31,343 nt of DNA from JBCBST01 sp039819115 (GTDB lineage: Bacteria > Bacteroidota > Rhodothermia > Balneolales > Balneolaceae), in the NCBI GenBank assembly GCA_039819115.1, contig JBCBST010000027.1, positions 1 through 31,343 of the forward strand. The letters run 5' to 3'. Shown here piece after piece: positions 9,601-15,985 of the stretch. The notes under the pieces were generated by a model that saw only the letters and a program-made list of their open reading frames with translations, had not been told where the DNA came from and did not search any database. A program made the position numbers and the translations under genes. Within the stretch, counting starts at the first letter, position 1, and each line of letters begins with the position of its first letter.

Positions 9601-9943
9601 ATTGAGCCGTTCAACCACGCCGGATGCTGAACTGATGAAAGATTTACACGATGCGGAGATGAAGTTGTATGAGCTGGATACCAGAATGAGTGGAAATCTG
9701 CCCCAACGAGAATTACGCGATGTAATGCCGAAAACGGTAATGAACCGAATTCAGACCGCATACAGCGGACTCAGAGGAACGTATGGTCCAACGGCTATGC
9801 ATAAAGATATGCTTCGAGTTGGTAAAGAAGAGTTTGAATCCATCCATGACGTGATGAAGCCCCTTATGCATGACGTACTACCTGCATTGGTAGAGCGACT
9901 CAAAGCAAATGGAGCTCCTCCTGTTTTAGGAATGGATCACTAA
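6686..9943 (+). CDS. Exported Asp-box (BNR/VPS10-sortilin-like) beta-propeller protein
   Basis: 1085 residues with a signal peptide (about 1-23, ending ATAQ). Ten Asp-box motifs of the form S/T-x-D-x-G-x-x-W/F can be seen, for example SEDGGSSW, TEDGGKTW, SLDGGKTW, STDRGDSW and TVDGGNEW. They are spread over about residues 82-710, consistent with two propellers as in sortilin/VPS10-type proteins. The N-terminus (FKFRNIGPAFTSGRI) matches the large family annotated as glycosyl hydrolase or WD40/YVTN/BNR-like, common in FCB bacteria and of mostly unknown role. No sialidase-type catalytic set is evident, so an enzyme activity should not be assumed. The last 150 residues are charged and helical, perhaps coiled coil. 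It has an A-rich leader and a strong terminator just downstream, so it is probably a single-gene unit. Confidence 0.8.
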   Translation: MFLKRLALVGAMLLLVLEPATAQRSKKSDGTKSVVASQSYVSFKFRNIGPAFTSGRIADIAIHPDNRHVWYVAVGSGGVWKTENSGTTWKPVFDRQSVYSIGCITIDPNNPNRVWVGTGENVGGRHVAFGDGVYLSEDGGSSWKNMGLPQSEHIGKIIVHPSNSDVVMVAAQGPLWNKGGERGFYLTEDGGKTWTKTLGDDEWVGVTDIVVDPRDPNVVYAATWQRHRTVAALLDGGPGSGIHKSLDGGKTWKELKKGLPGGIKGKIGLTISPQNPDYVYAAVETVRRKGGLYTSMDKGASWKKMSSTVSGATGPHYYQELYASPHDFGTIYLVDVRMQVSYDHGKTFSQLNTRSTHSDSHSLNFLPGEPNYLLLGTDGGIYETVDGTKSWRYIKNLPVTQYYKVAVDDAEPFYNVFGGTQDNGSHGGPSRTDERTGIRNAHWNRVLGGDGHQSAVEPGNPDIGYAESQQGYLNRLDRITGESVFIQPQPGANEGEERFNWDAPILPSQHVPSTIYFASHRVWKSTDRGDSWTAISGDLTKDKDRITEPIMGRTQSWDHAWDLYAMSEFSSITSLGESPVNASVLYAGTDDGLLQSTTDGGENWNRVDVGSIKGVPENAFVNDVRADLFDEATVYAALDNHKEGDFKPYLIKSTDYGKSWSLMTGNLPDKGMVWRLVQDHVNRNLFFLAHEFGVYFTVDGGNEWIKMKGGIPTIAFRDITIQRRENDVVGATFGRGFFILDDYTPLRTLNADLLAQDAHLFDPRDGDWYVPRSTTSNMGDDYWSAPNPEYGVNFTYYLKEGLTTLKKERQKREKALGKEENIPFPGWEALEAEMREKGPQIHLEIYDDRGEFVQRVNAKTSKGIHRVSWNMSTASQGLINPDRSGRGGGRGSMARPGTYSAQLVKIVDGVSTKLGSAVEFELKPLRDGALPRKSDAEVLAFQEELQEFSNYVQKASNKLQEATKQVKAMQLALSRSTTPDAELMKDLHDAEMKLYELDTRMSGNLPQRELRDVMPKTVMNRIQTAYSGLRGTYGPTAMHKDMLRVGKEEFESIHDVMKPLMHDVLPALVERLKANGAPPVLGMDH

Positions 9944-9980
9944 ATAAATCGGGCTACAGGACAGAACCTGTAAGTTTCTT

Positions 9981-10017
9981 AAAAGCCTTCCATCTATTGA
10001 TGGGAGGCTTTTTTTTA
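9981..10017 (+). terminator. Rho-independent terminator after the Asp-box protein
   Basis: A hairpin with arms AAAAGCCTTCCATC and GATGGGAGGCTTTT and a four-base loop TATT, one G-T wobble, is followed by a run of eight T. It lies about 40 bp after the stop of the propeller gene. This is the clearest intrinsic terminator in the window. Confidence 0.85.
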
Positions 10018-10157
10018 TTTCTGATGATTCTCCTTTTACTGCTATGTATAATGGTTGGCTACTGGGATGTATATTGCCAGGATATAAGCCTGTATTGAAA
10101 CGATAAAAAAGCGCCGATAGAATGAATTCTTATTAGCGCAATCACTGACCATCCAAG

Positions 10158-10190
10158 CCCTGTTTTTCAAGAAAACGGGGTTTCATTTCA
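10158..10190 (+). terminator. Possible second hairpin before the convergent gene
   Basis: Arms CCCTGTTTT (10158-10166) and AAAACGGGG (10172-10180) pair with one T-G wobble around a five-base loop. A T-rich stretch follows on the plus strand. A smaller repeat, TTTCATT and AATGAAA, follows at 10181-10200. It could act as a backup or bidirectional terminator between the convergent propeller and DUF418 genes. It lacks a clean T-run. Confidence 0.3.
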
Positions 10191-10209
10191 TGCAATGAAA
10201 GACGTTAAC

Positions 10210-11442
10210 CTACGACACGTTTTTCTTCATAGGTTGAAACTTCCAATAGGTAAGAGAACGCCAAACCCATTCCAATGGTCCAAACCGAAAGCGTGTTAAC
10301 CAGTGTTTTGACCACAAAAACTGGAGTACCCAAATTCCAAAAACGACAAAGACTTGTTCATATCGTTCGAATTGAGCAAATAAGCCAAAACCAACACCAT
10401 AGAATAGGAATACACCAATCACAGATTGCATGATATAGTTAGTCAATGCCATTTGTCCAATGGCCGCAAAACGTTCTTTAAGTTTCTGAAACCCTCTCGA
10501 TTTAGCAAAAAGCATAATGGCACAGATGTAAGCAAAGCTTACCCCAAGTGATCCATAGTAATTGAATTGTGACCCTCCGAACATAGAATATTCAAATGCC
10601 CAATCTGCTTCAGCGTGTTGTACAACGCCCCATATGATTATGGGAAGTCCAGTGAGAAAACCGAGTATCATCCCTCTTTTATAGAATGCCGCGCTCCTGG
10701 AAGCGGATAGGACTCCCCATTTATATAAGGCCATACCCACCAGCATCAATCCACCGGCTCTCCAAAACATGACGGTGGCAAAAACCATGGTTTGCATGGT
10801 AAGAGCAGCTTCCGAGTTATGCGTGATCTGTTCGGGTAAGGAACCAGTAACAGCACTAATCTCTTCGTTGGTGGCTACGACACCCGGGTTCCATATGCTG
10901 GTTCTTAATTCTTCAAGAGCTTCAGCCGGCATAAGTTGAAGGCTATATCCAAAGAAGAGATAGATAAGGGTATGGACTGAAATCCATGTTAATCCAAAAA
11001 TGAACAGCTTTCGGGCACTTAGTTTTCGGAATAGAAATACTATAAACGCACATAAAGCATAAGCAACCAGAATATCGCCGTACCAAATCAGGTGTGCATG
11101 AAGTAGGCCAATGATCAGAAGCCAGAAGGTACGTTTGTAGTGGAGTCCTGCTGATTTTCCTTCCCGTTGTTCCGCTTTTTGTGTGACTAAAACCACTCCA
11201 GCACCAAAAAGAATGGAAAAGATGGTCATGAACTTCTGATCTGCAAAAACATGACTGATCATCCAAACCCAATAATTAACTCCCGTTAAATCTCCGAATG
11301 CGGTAGGGTTGAGATAAGCCGCCCCTGGCATAGCAAAGCCCTGAATATTCATAATCAGAATACCTAAAATGGCTATTCCCCGAAGGATGTCTAAAGACTG
11401 AATACGTTCTTTTTCTAACGTAGGATGAAGAGAAGCTGACAT
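10210..11442 (-). CDS. DUF418 (YeiB-family) polytopic membrane protein
   Basis: 410 residues. The N-terminus carries the family opening ERIQSLDILRGIAILGILIMN, a short cytoplasmic lead into a first helix, followed by about nine further hydrophobic segments. The DUF418 signature region occupies the last third, ending in the typical FGPLEWVWRSLTYWK. The family resembles acyltransferase-3-like membrane proteins and has no established activity; a transport or small-molecule modification role is often guessed. It lies 96 bp downstream of uxuA on the same strand. A weak imperfect hairpin lies between them, so it may or may not share the uronate transcript. Nothing in the sequence ties it to uronate use. 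Confidence 0.85.
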   Translation of the reverse strand: MSASLHPTLEKERIQSLDILRGIAILGILIMNIQGFAMPGAAYLNPTAFGDLTGVNYWVWMISHVFADQKFMTIFSILFGAGVVLVTQKAEQREGKSAGLHYKRTFWLLIIGLLHAHLIWYGDILVAYALCAFIVFLFRKLSARKLFIFGLTWISVHTLIYLFFGYSLQLMPAEALEELRTSIWNPGVVATNEEISAVTGSLPEQITHNSEAALTMQTMVFATVMFWRAGGLMLVGMALYKWGVLSASRSAAFYKRGMILGFLTGLPIIIWGVVQHAEADWAFEYSMFGGSQFNYYGSLGVSFAYICAIMLFAKSRGFQKLKERFAAIGQMALTNYIMQSVIGVFLFYGVGFGLFAQFERYEQVFVVFGIWVLQFLWSKHWLTRFRFGPLEWVWRSLTYWKFQPMKKNVS

Positions 11443-11538
11443 GATTCTTCCTTTTTTCTTGTCCTATTACATTGTACAACAATAAGATACAGGTATTCTG
11501 GTATCTGTAATAATAAAGCCTTCCGGATATGGTTCAGT

Positions 11539-12744
11539 CTAAGTTGATCCTTTTATTCCCAGTATTAACCCTCTTAATTCTGCTAGTCCCCGCATTCTTC
11601 CAATAGCAGAATACCCATGAAAGGTGACCTTTTTGTGTAAATCATCCAGCATCTGGTGTCCATGATCCGGTCTAAAGGGGATGATCACATCCTCACGTCC
11701 GGACTCCGCTCTTTGGTTTGATTCCTCCAGGAGAGCCTTAACCACCCCATACATATCCACACTTCCATCCAGATGGTCCGACTCATGAAAACTCCCGTCG
11801 TTTTCCCGTCTGATATTTCTGAGATGAATAAAGTGGATATGGCTGCCTAAGTTTTTTATGATTTGAACCGCGTCATTGTCTTCCGTTGGACCAAGAGAGC
11901 CGGTACAAAAGGTGATCCCATTCGAAGGACTGGCCGGAGTGTTGACCAAGCGTCTGAGATCATCTTCTGTGGAAACAATTCGAGGAAGTCCAAACAACGG
12001 AATGGGAGGGTCATCAGGATGGCAGCAGAGCTTTATTCCCAATTGTTCAGCGGTGGGGATTACCCGCTCTAAAAAGTAGGCCAGGTTAGCTCTTAAGGTT
12101 TGTTCATTAACATCCCGGTACCCAAGTAACAGGTCTTTAAAATGCTCGAGGGTGAATACGTCGCCGCTTCCGGGTACACCCTGTAAGATATTATGCTCCA
12201 GGGTATTTCGCTCCTCATCAGAAAGACCATCAAAATAATCCTTTGCCTTTTGTACAAGCTCATCCGGGTATTCGGTAAACGCCCCTTCACGTTTTAAAAT
12301 GAATAGCTCAAAAGCAGCCAGTGCATTCACATCATACCGTAAGGCTTTTGAACCGTCATGATAACGGAAATCAAGACTGGTTCGGGTCCAATCCAATACC
12401 GGCATAAAGTTATAGCATACAATGGGTATACCGCACGCAGCCAGATTTTCAAGGGATTTCTTGTACTTATCGATCCATTCATCCCGATCCGGAGTCCCTT
12501 TTTTAATGGATTCATGAACGTTTAAACTCTCCACAACCACCCACTTCAAGTTGCGATCCCTGTTTTCTTCGTCGTCCCATTGGATGCTTTTTTTACGGGC
12601 GTTTATTTCATCCATGCTCCAGGTTTCTCCAACAGGAACGTGATGAAGAGCATGCACAATACCGATTGCACCCGTTTGTTCTATATCAGATAGCGAAACC
12701 GGGTCGTTTGGGCCGTACCATCTCCAGGATTCTAATAAATTCAT
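11539..12744 (-). CDS. uxuA: Mannonate dehydratase UxuA
   Basis: 401 residues. It dehydrates D-mannonate to 2-keto-3-deoxy-D-gluconate (EC 4.2.1.8), the last step of the glucuronate branch before KDG kinase, in the cytoplasm with a divalent metal. Segments typical of the UxuA family are seen in order: the N-terminal RWYGPNDPVSL, HALHHVPVGETWS, VVVESLNVHESIK, CYNFMPVLDWTRT, CCHPDDPP, FCTGSLG and, near the end, FRPDHGHQM. His and Cys in the last segments are expected metal or catalytic ligands. Length fits the family (about 390-400). Its ATG is 2 bp after the uxuB stop, so the two genes are co-translated. Confidence 0.95.
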   Translation of the reverse strand: MNLLESWRWYGPNDPVSLSDIEQTGAIGIVHALHHVPVGETWSMDEINARKKSIQWDDEENRDRNLKWVVVESLNVHESIKKGTPDRDEWIDKYKKSLENLAACGIPIVCYNFMPVLDWTRTSLDFRYHDGSKALRYDVNALAAFELFILKREGAFTEYPDELVQKAKDYFDGLSDEERNTLEHNILQGVPGSGDVFTLEHFKDLLLGYRDVNEQTLRANLAYFLERVIPTAEQLGIKLCCHPDDPPIPLFGLPRIVSTEDDLRRLVNTPASPSNGITFCTGSLGPTEDNDAVQIIKNLGSHIHFIHLRNIRRENDGSFHESDHLDGSVDMYGVVKALLEESNQRAESGREDVIIPFRPDHGHQMLDDLHKKVTFHGYSAIGRMRGLAELRGLILGIKGST

Positions 12745-12746
12745 GC

Positions 12747-13553
12747 TCAGACTCCACTAAATGCGCTGAATCCACCATCGATAGGAAGAACAGCTCCTGT
12801 TATAAAGGTTGCTTCATCACTCAGAAGAAACAGGCTGGCACCTACCACCTCATCCTGTTCACCAAACCGTTTCATGGGAGTATTCCGGATGATAGATTCG
12901 CCCCGATCGGTATACGATCCATCCTTATTAAGTAGTAAAAACCGGTTCTGTTCGCCGATAAAAAAACCGGGTGCAATAGCATTAACCCGAATGCCTTCCC
13001 CAAACTTTAACGCCATTTCCACCGCCATTGATCGGGTAAAGTTCTCCATTGCTGCTTTTGATGCTGAATAACCTACAACCCGGGTAATCACACGGTCTAC
13101 CGCCATGGAAGAGATATTCAAAATCACACCTTTCTTCTTGCGGGCAAACTCTTCTCCGAATACAAAACTGGGATAGATGGTACCAAACAGGTTTAAATCG
13201 GTTACACTCTTCATTGCATCCATGGACAAATCAAAAAGGGTCTCATCGGGATCTATAGTTGCTCCTTTTTGATTTCCCCCGGCTGCATTAATGAGAAAGT
13301 CTACGGTTTTGAAATGATCCACAATGGCCGTTTTAGCTTCCTTAAGGGAATCCGTGTTTAACACATCCGCTTCTATACACAGGGTCGATTTGCCCTCAGG
13401 GTCAATCTCCTTAGCCTTTTTTTCCGCCAAAGACAGGCTTCGTTCCAGCAGCACAACATGGGCGCCTTCCTTGATTAGCTGCTTTGCCATACTCCCGCCT
13501 AATGCACCGCCACCTCCTGTTATCACGGCCGTTTTATCATCGAATCTTGCCAT
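12747..13553 (-). CDS. uxuB: SDR-type D-mannonate oxidoreductase (fructuronate reductase, UxuB of the Bacillus kind)
   Basis: 268-residue classical short-chain dehydrogenase/reductase. The nucleotide-binding glycine motif TGGGGALG is at residues 12-19, NAAGG at 89-93, the catalytic Ser in NISSM (146-150), and YxxxK as Tyr162/Lys166. It ends in the usual DGGFSAFSGV. Placement 2 bp before uxuA indicates it interconverts D-fructuronate and D-mannonate with NAD(H). Bacillus subtilis also uses an SDR for this step rather than the longer MDR-type UxuB of E. coli. The enzyme assignment rests mainly on this context. No regulator, kinase, aldolase or isomerase (UxaC) for the pathway is in the window. 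Confidence 0.82.
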   Translation of the reverse strand: MARFDDKTAVITGGGGALGGSMAKQLIKEGAHVVLLERSLSLAEKKAKEIDPEGKSTLCIEADVLNTDSLKEAKTAIVDHFKTVDFLINAAGGNQKGATIDPDETLFDLSMDAMKSVTDLNLFGTIYPSFVFGEEFARKKKGVILNISSMAVDRVITRVVGYSASKAAMENFTRSMAVEMALKFGEGIRVNAIAPGFFIGEQNRFLLLNKDGSYTDRGESIIRNTPMKRFGEQDEVVGASLFLLSDEATFITGAVLPIDGGFSAFSGV

Positions 13554-13596
13554 ATTGATTGTGTTAGTTTAGTACTGGTTTTCTTTTTTGAGACCG

Positions 13597-13612
13597 TAGG
13601 TTGTGTAACCTA
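13597..13612. promoter_or_regulatory. Palindrome upstream of uxuB
   Basis: TAGGTT and AACCTA arms around a four-base GTGT spacer, perfect over 6 bp each side, 44 bp upstream of the uxuB start and 4 bp from the larger palindrome. It may be a second operator or a 5'-leader hairpin. Confidence 0.35.
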
Positions 13613-13616
13613 AGCT

Positions 13617-13638
13617 TATACTAGGTATACCAAGTATA
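13617..13638. promoter_or_regulatory. UxuR/ExuR-like operator upstream of uxuBA
   Basis: A 22-bp near-perfect palindrome centred on GGTATACC, reading TAGGTATACCAA in the core and flanked by TATAC and GTATA; only one symmetric position breaks it. The core matches the TTGGTATACCAA centre of the E. coli UxuR/ExuR (GntR-family) operator as I remember it. It sits 64 bp upstream of the uxuB start, a good place for a repressor. The regulator itself is not in the window. This is inference from motif and position. Confidence 0.55.
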
Positions 13639-13668
13639 CATTATTTTAATGAAAGAATAGAACAGGAG

Positions 13669-13797
13669 TTAGGGGTAAGAAATCAATTGGCGAAGAAATT
13701 CACAGATATCTCCTTGCTGGGCTAACCAGAGTATCTGAAATGCAGGATAGGGGAGCTTTTTTTGTGTTGTTACGCTATGTAAAGCGTCACACACCAT
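13669..13797 (-). CDS. Possible 42-residue small ORF
   Basis: An ATG-started frame of 42 codons between the phosphoesterase and uxuB. Its composition is protein-like (KLPYPAFQILWLAQQGDI, then CEFLRQLISYP at the end). It has no recognised family, no clear ribosome site and no known relative that I can name. It could be a real small protein, the remnant C-terminus of a lost gene, or chance. It is reported because this gap is otherwise unexplained. Confidence 0.2.
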   Translation of the reverse strand: MVCDALHSVTTQKKLPYPAFQILWLAQQGDICEFLRQLISYP

Positions 13798-13834
13798 GCC
13801 GGAAGGAAGTGATTAACGTTAGTTAAATACGGAA

Positions 13835-15622
13835 CTATCGCGCTAGTATTAGTTCATCCGTACTAAAATCAATGATAAATGAATCTGCTGGTTCTCCATT
13901 CAGAAAGGCGTTCAGTACTTCGAAGAACTGTTTGATTTGTATTTCAAGTGGGGTGACAGGCTCTACACCTTTCCAGGTATCATGGAGTTTTTTATATGCT
14001 TCGATTCGTTCATCAGGAATGTCTTTAAAGGCCAGAACATCTGCATTTCTGATTTTATACATATCAAGCAGCATCTCATAAGCGGAGGTTTGAGCGATTT
14101 CGGAACTTAATGCTGGTTTTCCGGATTTGGTAAAATCCTGGATGTATTCCGTTAGAAGTATATTTCTGATTTGTTCCGGCCAGTCGTTAATAAATCTAAG
14201 TCGCACCACTTCTTTTAAATGCCAGAGCATAAAATTATGATAGTTTTTGGATTCAAGAACATCCCGTTTCCACGGGGCACTATCGTTTGTTTTAAGTAAG
14301 AAATCATATTCCATTTCATACAATGGAAATAACTGATTAAAACCAGGAACCGAGTCAATAGTTACGGTTTCGACCAATACCCGGTTTTCTTCAAGCAAAG
14401 TCAGAATCTTATAACCGGGTCGATAAGCGGCCAGGGATGGGGTTTGGATATTAACGATACTCTTGTCATCATAGATTCTGATTCCCGTATCGTTTATGTG
14501 CATGTGACCTGCTATATGAAGATTTATACCGGCATCTGCAAAGCTCTTAGCAATTCGTTCTGCCGGTACCCGTTCAAGCTGCCATTTCGATTCTCCTAAT
14601 AAGTTCTTAAGGATGGGAGAAGCATCGTCGTTAAAATCGACAGCTGGATAATGGCTGAATGCAATCACTATTTTTCCTAAGTCATCAGCTTGTTCTGATA
14701 CCTCCTTTAGCCAATTCATAAAATAGGCTTTGTTGTCTGAGAAATTGTTATAGCCCAAACCGGGGCTTTTATAGTTCGCCGGATTGCTTACGACTTCATT
14801 GTCATCTTTGGGTATGTAGATGTTTCCATCAATCGCAACCAGCCACAAGCCCTCGATAGGTTCAACCAGGTAGGTTGCATCCGGGATCAAAACCCCATCT
14901 TTCACTGCATAAACACGGTTTGAAAGGGCTGAGGCGAGTACTCCTTTTTCATACGAATACGTAGCTGGCTCATACTCAGAGAACGGTGTTGACCAATACA
15001 GATATTCTCTCTGGGCTGTATATCCAAAGCGCCCCAGTTCAGTAATAATGTCTTTGTACCCCAATTCTGAGACATCTCCGGATACGATGACCGGATGATC
15101 GGTTTCAGGATGTATGACGTAGGCATCAGGTGTGCTGAATATGGGTTGATTTTTACCTCCCTCACCCAAAAAATCCCGCTTTCCGGCATCTTGTGTAAAT
15201 GGACGCACCGGATCATGATTTCCCGTGGTTATGAGAAATTGTATGTTGTACTTCTGTTCATATTCTTCCAAAATCCCCTTTAAACCACGAATATTAATCG
15301 GTTGACCATCGTCGGTGTAATCACCGGGAAAAGCGACTATTTTTATTCCACGTTCAGCGATATCGTCTAATGCCGATATGAACGCGAAATAGTTTTCATT
15401 AAATATTCTGGTAGATCGTAGCTGCGCACTCATCGTTCGTATGAGCATATGTTCACCCGTTGAAGGATGTGGTATTCCCCGGAATTCAGAATCACTTAAT
15501 GTTCCATAAATATTGGTGAGGTGTACATCGGCTAAAAAAGCGATACGGATTGGCTCCTTTTCTGTCTCAGAACAAGCCAGAAAGCAAAGACAGAGAAATA
15601 GCACTGGTAAAACCCGATTCAT
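13835..15622 (-). CDS. Calcineurin-like metallophosphoesterase lipoprotein
   Basis: 595 residues. The signal peptide ends in a lipobox (FLAC, Cys17), so it is an exported lipoprotein. The dimetal phosphoesterase motifs are all present in order: ADVHL (Asp32, His34), GDYTDDG (Asp101), GNHD (134-137), FSHYP and GHMHIN. The catalytic domain ends around residue 400. The remaining roughly 190 residues are helical and charged and match nothing I recognise. The substrate is unknown; candidates are phosphodiesters, sugar or glycerol phosphates, or nucleotides. The gene is divergent from the PUL, sharing a 363-bp intergenic region, which suggests but does not prove joint control and a role on a phosphorylated glycan. 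Confidence 0.82.
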   Translation of the reverse strand: MNRVLPVLFLCLCFLACSETEKEPIRIAFLADVHLTNIYGTLSDSEFRGIPHPSTGEHMLIRTMSAQLRSTRIFNENYFAFISALDDIAERGIKIVAFPGDYTDDGQPINIRGLKGILEEYEQKYNIQFLITTGNHDPVRPFTQDAGKRDFLGEGGKNQPIFSTPDAYVIHPETDHPVIVSGDVSELGYKDIITELGRFGYTAQREYLYWSTPFSEYEPATYSYEKGVLASALSNRVYAVKDGVLIPDATYLVEPIEGLWLVAIDGNIYIPKDDNEVVSNPANYKSPGLGYNNFSDNKAYFMNWLKEVSEQADDLGKIVIAFSHYPAVDFNDDASPILKNLLGESKWQLERVPAERIAKSFADAGINLHIAGHMHINDTGIRIYDDKSIVNIQTPSLAAYRPGYKILTLLEENRVLVETVTIDSVPGFNQLFPLYEMEYDFLLKTNDSAPWKRDVLESKNYHNFMLWHLKEVVRLRFINDWPEQIRNILLTEYIQDFTKSGKPALSSEIAQTSAYEMLLDMYKIRNADVLAFKDIPDERIEAYKKLHDTWKGVEPVTPLEIQIKQFFEVLNAFLNGEPADSFIIDFSTDELILAR

Positions 15623-15691
15623 AAAAACGAGATTTTATTTCATTGAAGGCTGCTACGAAAATTCGCTTGAAGATAGAGAATAGGAGGAGGT

Positions 15692-15711
15692 ATTACAGGG
15701 TAACCTGTAAT
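15692..15711. promoter_or_regulatory. Inverted repeat in the PUL/phosphoesterase divergent region
   Basis: Arms ATTACAGG (15692-15699) and CCTGTAAT (15704-15711), perfect over 8 bp, with a GTAA spacer. It is 70 bp upstream of the phosphoesterase start and 275 bp upstream of the PUL start, so it is placed to control the phosphoesterase. It looks like a dimeric repressor site. No bound protein is known. Confidence 0.4.
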
Positions 15712-15737
15712 CATTAACGGTTAAACTACCTGAACGT

Positions 15738-15752
15738 AGGCAAAAAATGCCT
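15738..15752. other. Short hairpin in the divergent region
   Basis: AGGCA and TGCCT arms enclose a run of five A. It is too weak and lacks a long T-run to call a terminator. It overlaps the first of three ACGTAG motifs (15734-15739). Confidence 0.2.
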
Positions 15753-15784
15753 TTAGCGATTTAGAACGCCGTTTTTTTGCTAAG

Positions 15785-15806
15785 TGACGTAGTGATGACG
15801 TAGTGC
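15785..15806 (+). promoter_or_regulatory. Tandem 11-bp direct repeat, candidate activator site of the PUL
   Basis: TGACGTAGTGA is followed at once by TGACGTAGTGC, 10 of 11 identical with a period of one helical turn. A third ACGTAG lies 53 bp upstream (15734-15739), about five turns away. Tandem repeats on one DNA face upstream of a promoter are typical of activator binding. The obvious candidate is the LuxR-type regulator encoded at the other end of the PUL. Inference only. Confidence 0.4.
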
Positions 15807-15824
15807 CAAAAAAGCGCTTTTTTG
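15807..15824. promoter_or_regulatory. 18-bp perfect palindrome in the PUL control region
   Basis: CAAAAAAGCGCTTTTTTG is a perfect palindrome without spacer, directly abutting the tandem repeat. It could be an operator or a transcript hairpin with a T tract terminating phosphoesterase-side or upstream transcription. The six-T run in the second arm makes it terminator-like on both strands, though the stem is A/T dominated. Confidence 0.4.
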
Positions 15825-15856
15825 AGCATGTAGTATTTTAGTTGGGGATGCTGTGC

Positions 15857-15884
15857 TTGATTGAGTAGTAAGGGTGTTTAATAT
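15857..15884 (+). promoter_or_regulatory. Weak sigma70-like promoter candidate for the PUL
   Basis: TTGATT at 15857-15862 and TAATAT at 15879-15884, separated by 16 bases, each match the classical -35 and -10 at four of six positions. It lies 50 bp downstream of the tandem repeat and 101 bp upstream of the PUL start codon. No good Bacteroidota-type TTTG/TAnnTTTG pair was found here. A poor promoter is what an activator-dependent locus would have, but the call is weak. Confidence 0.22.
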
Positions 15885-15985
15885 TCGTATATGGTTGGAG
15901 TGGAAGTGAAGACCAGCACAAAAGATGGTAAATCGGAGGATCGCAAGCATATCTGCGGCTTAGCACATTAAATCAACATACGGTT

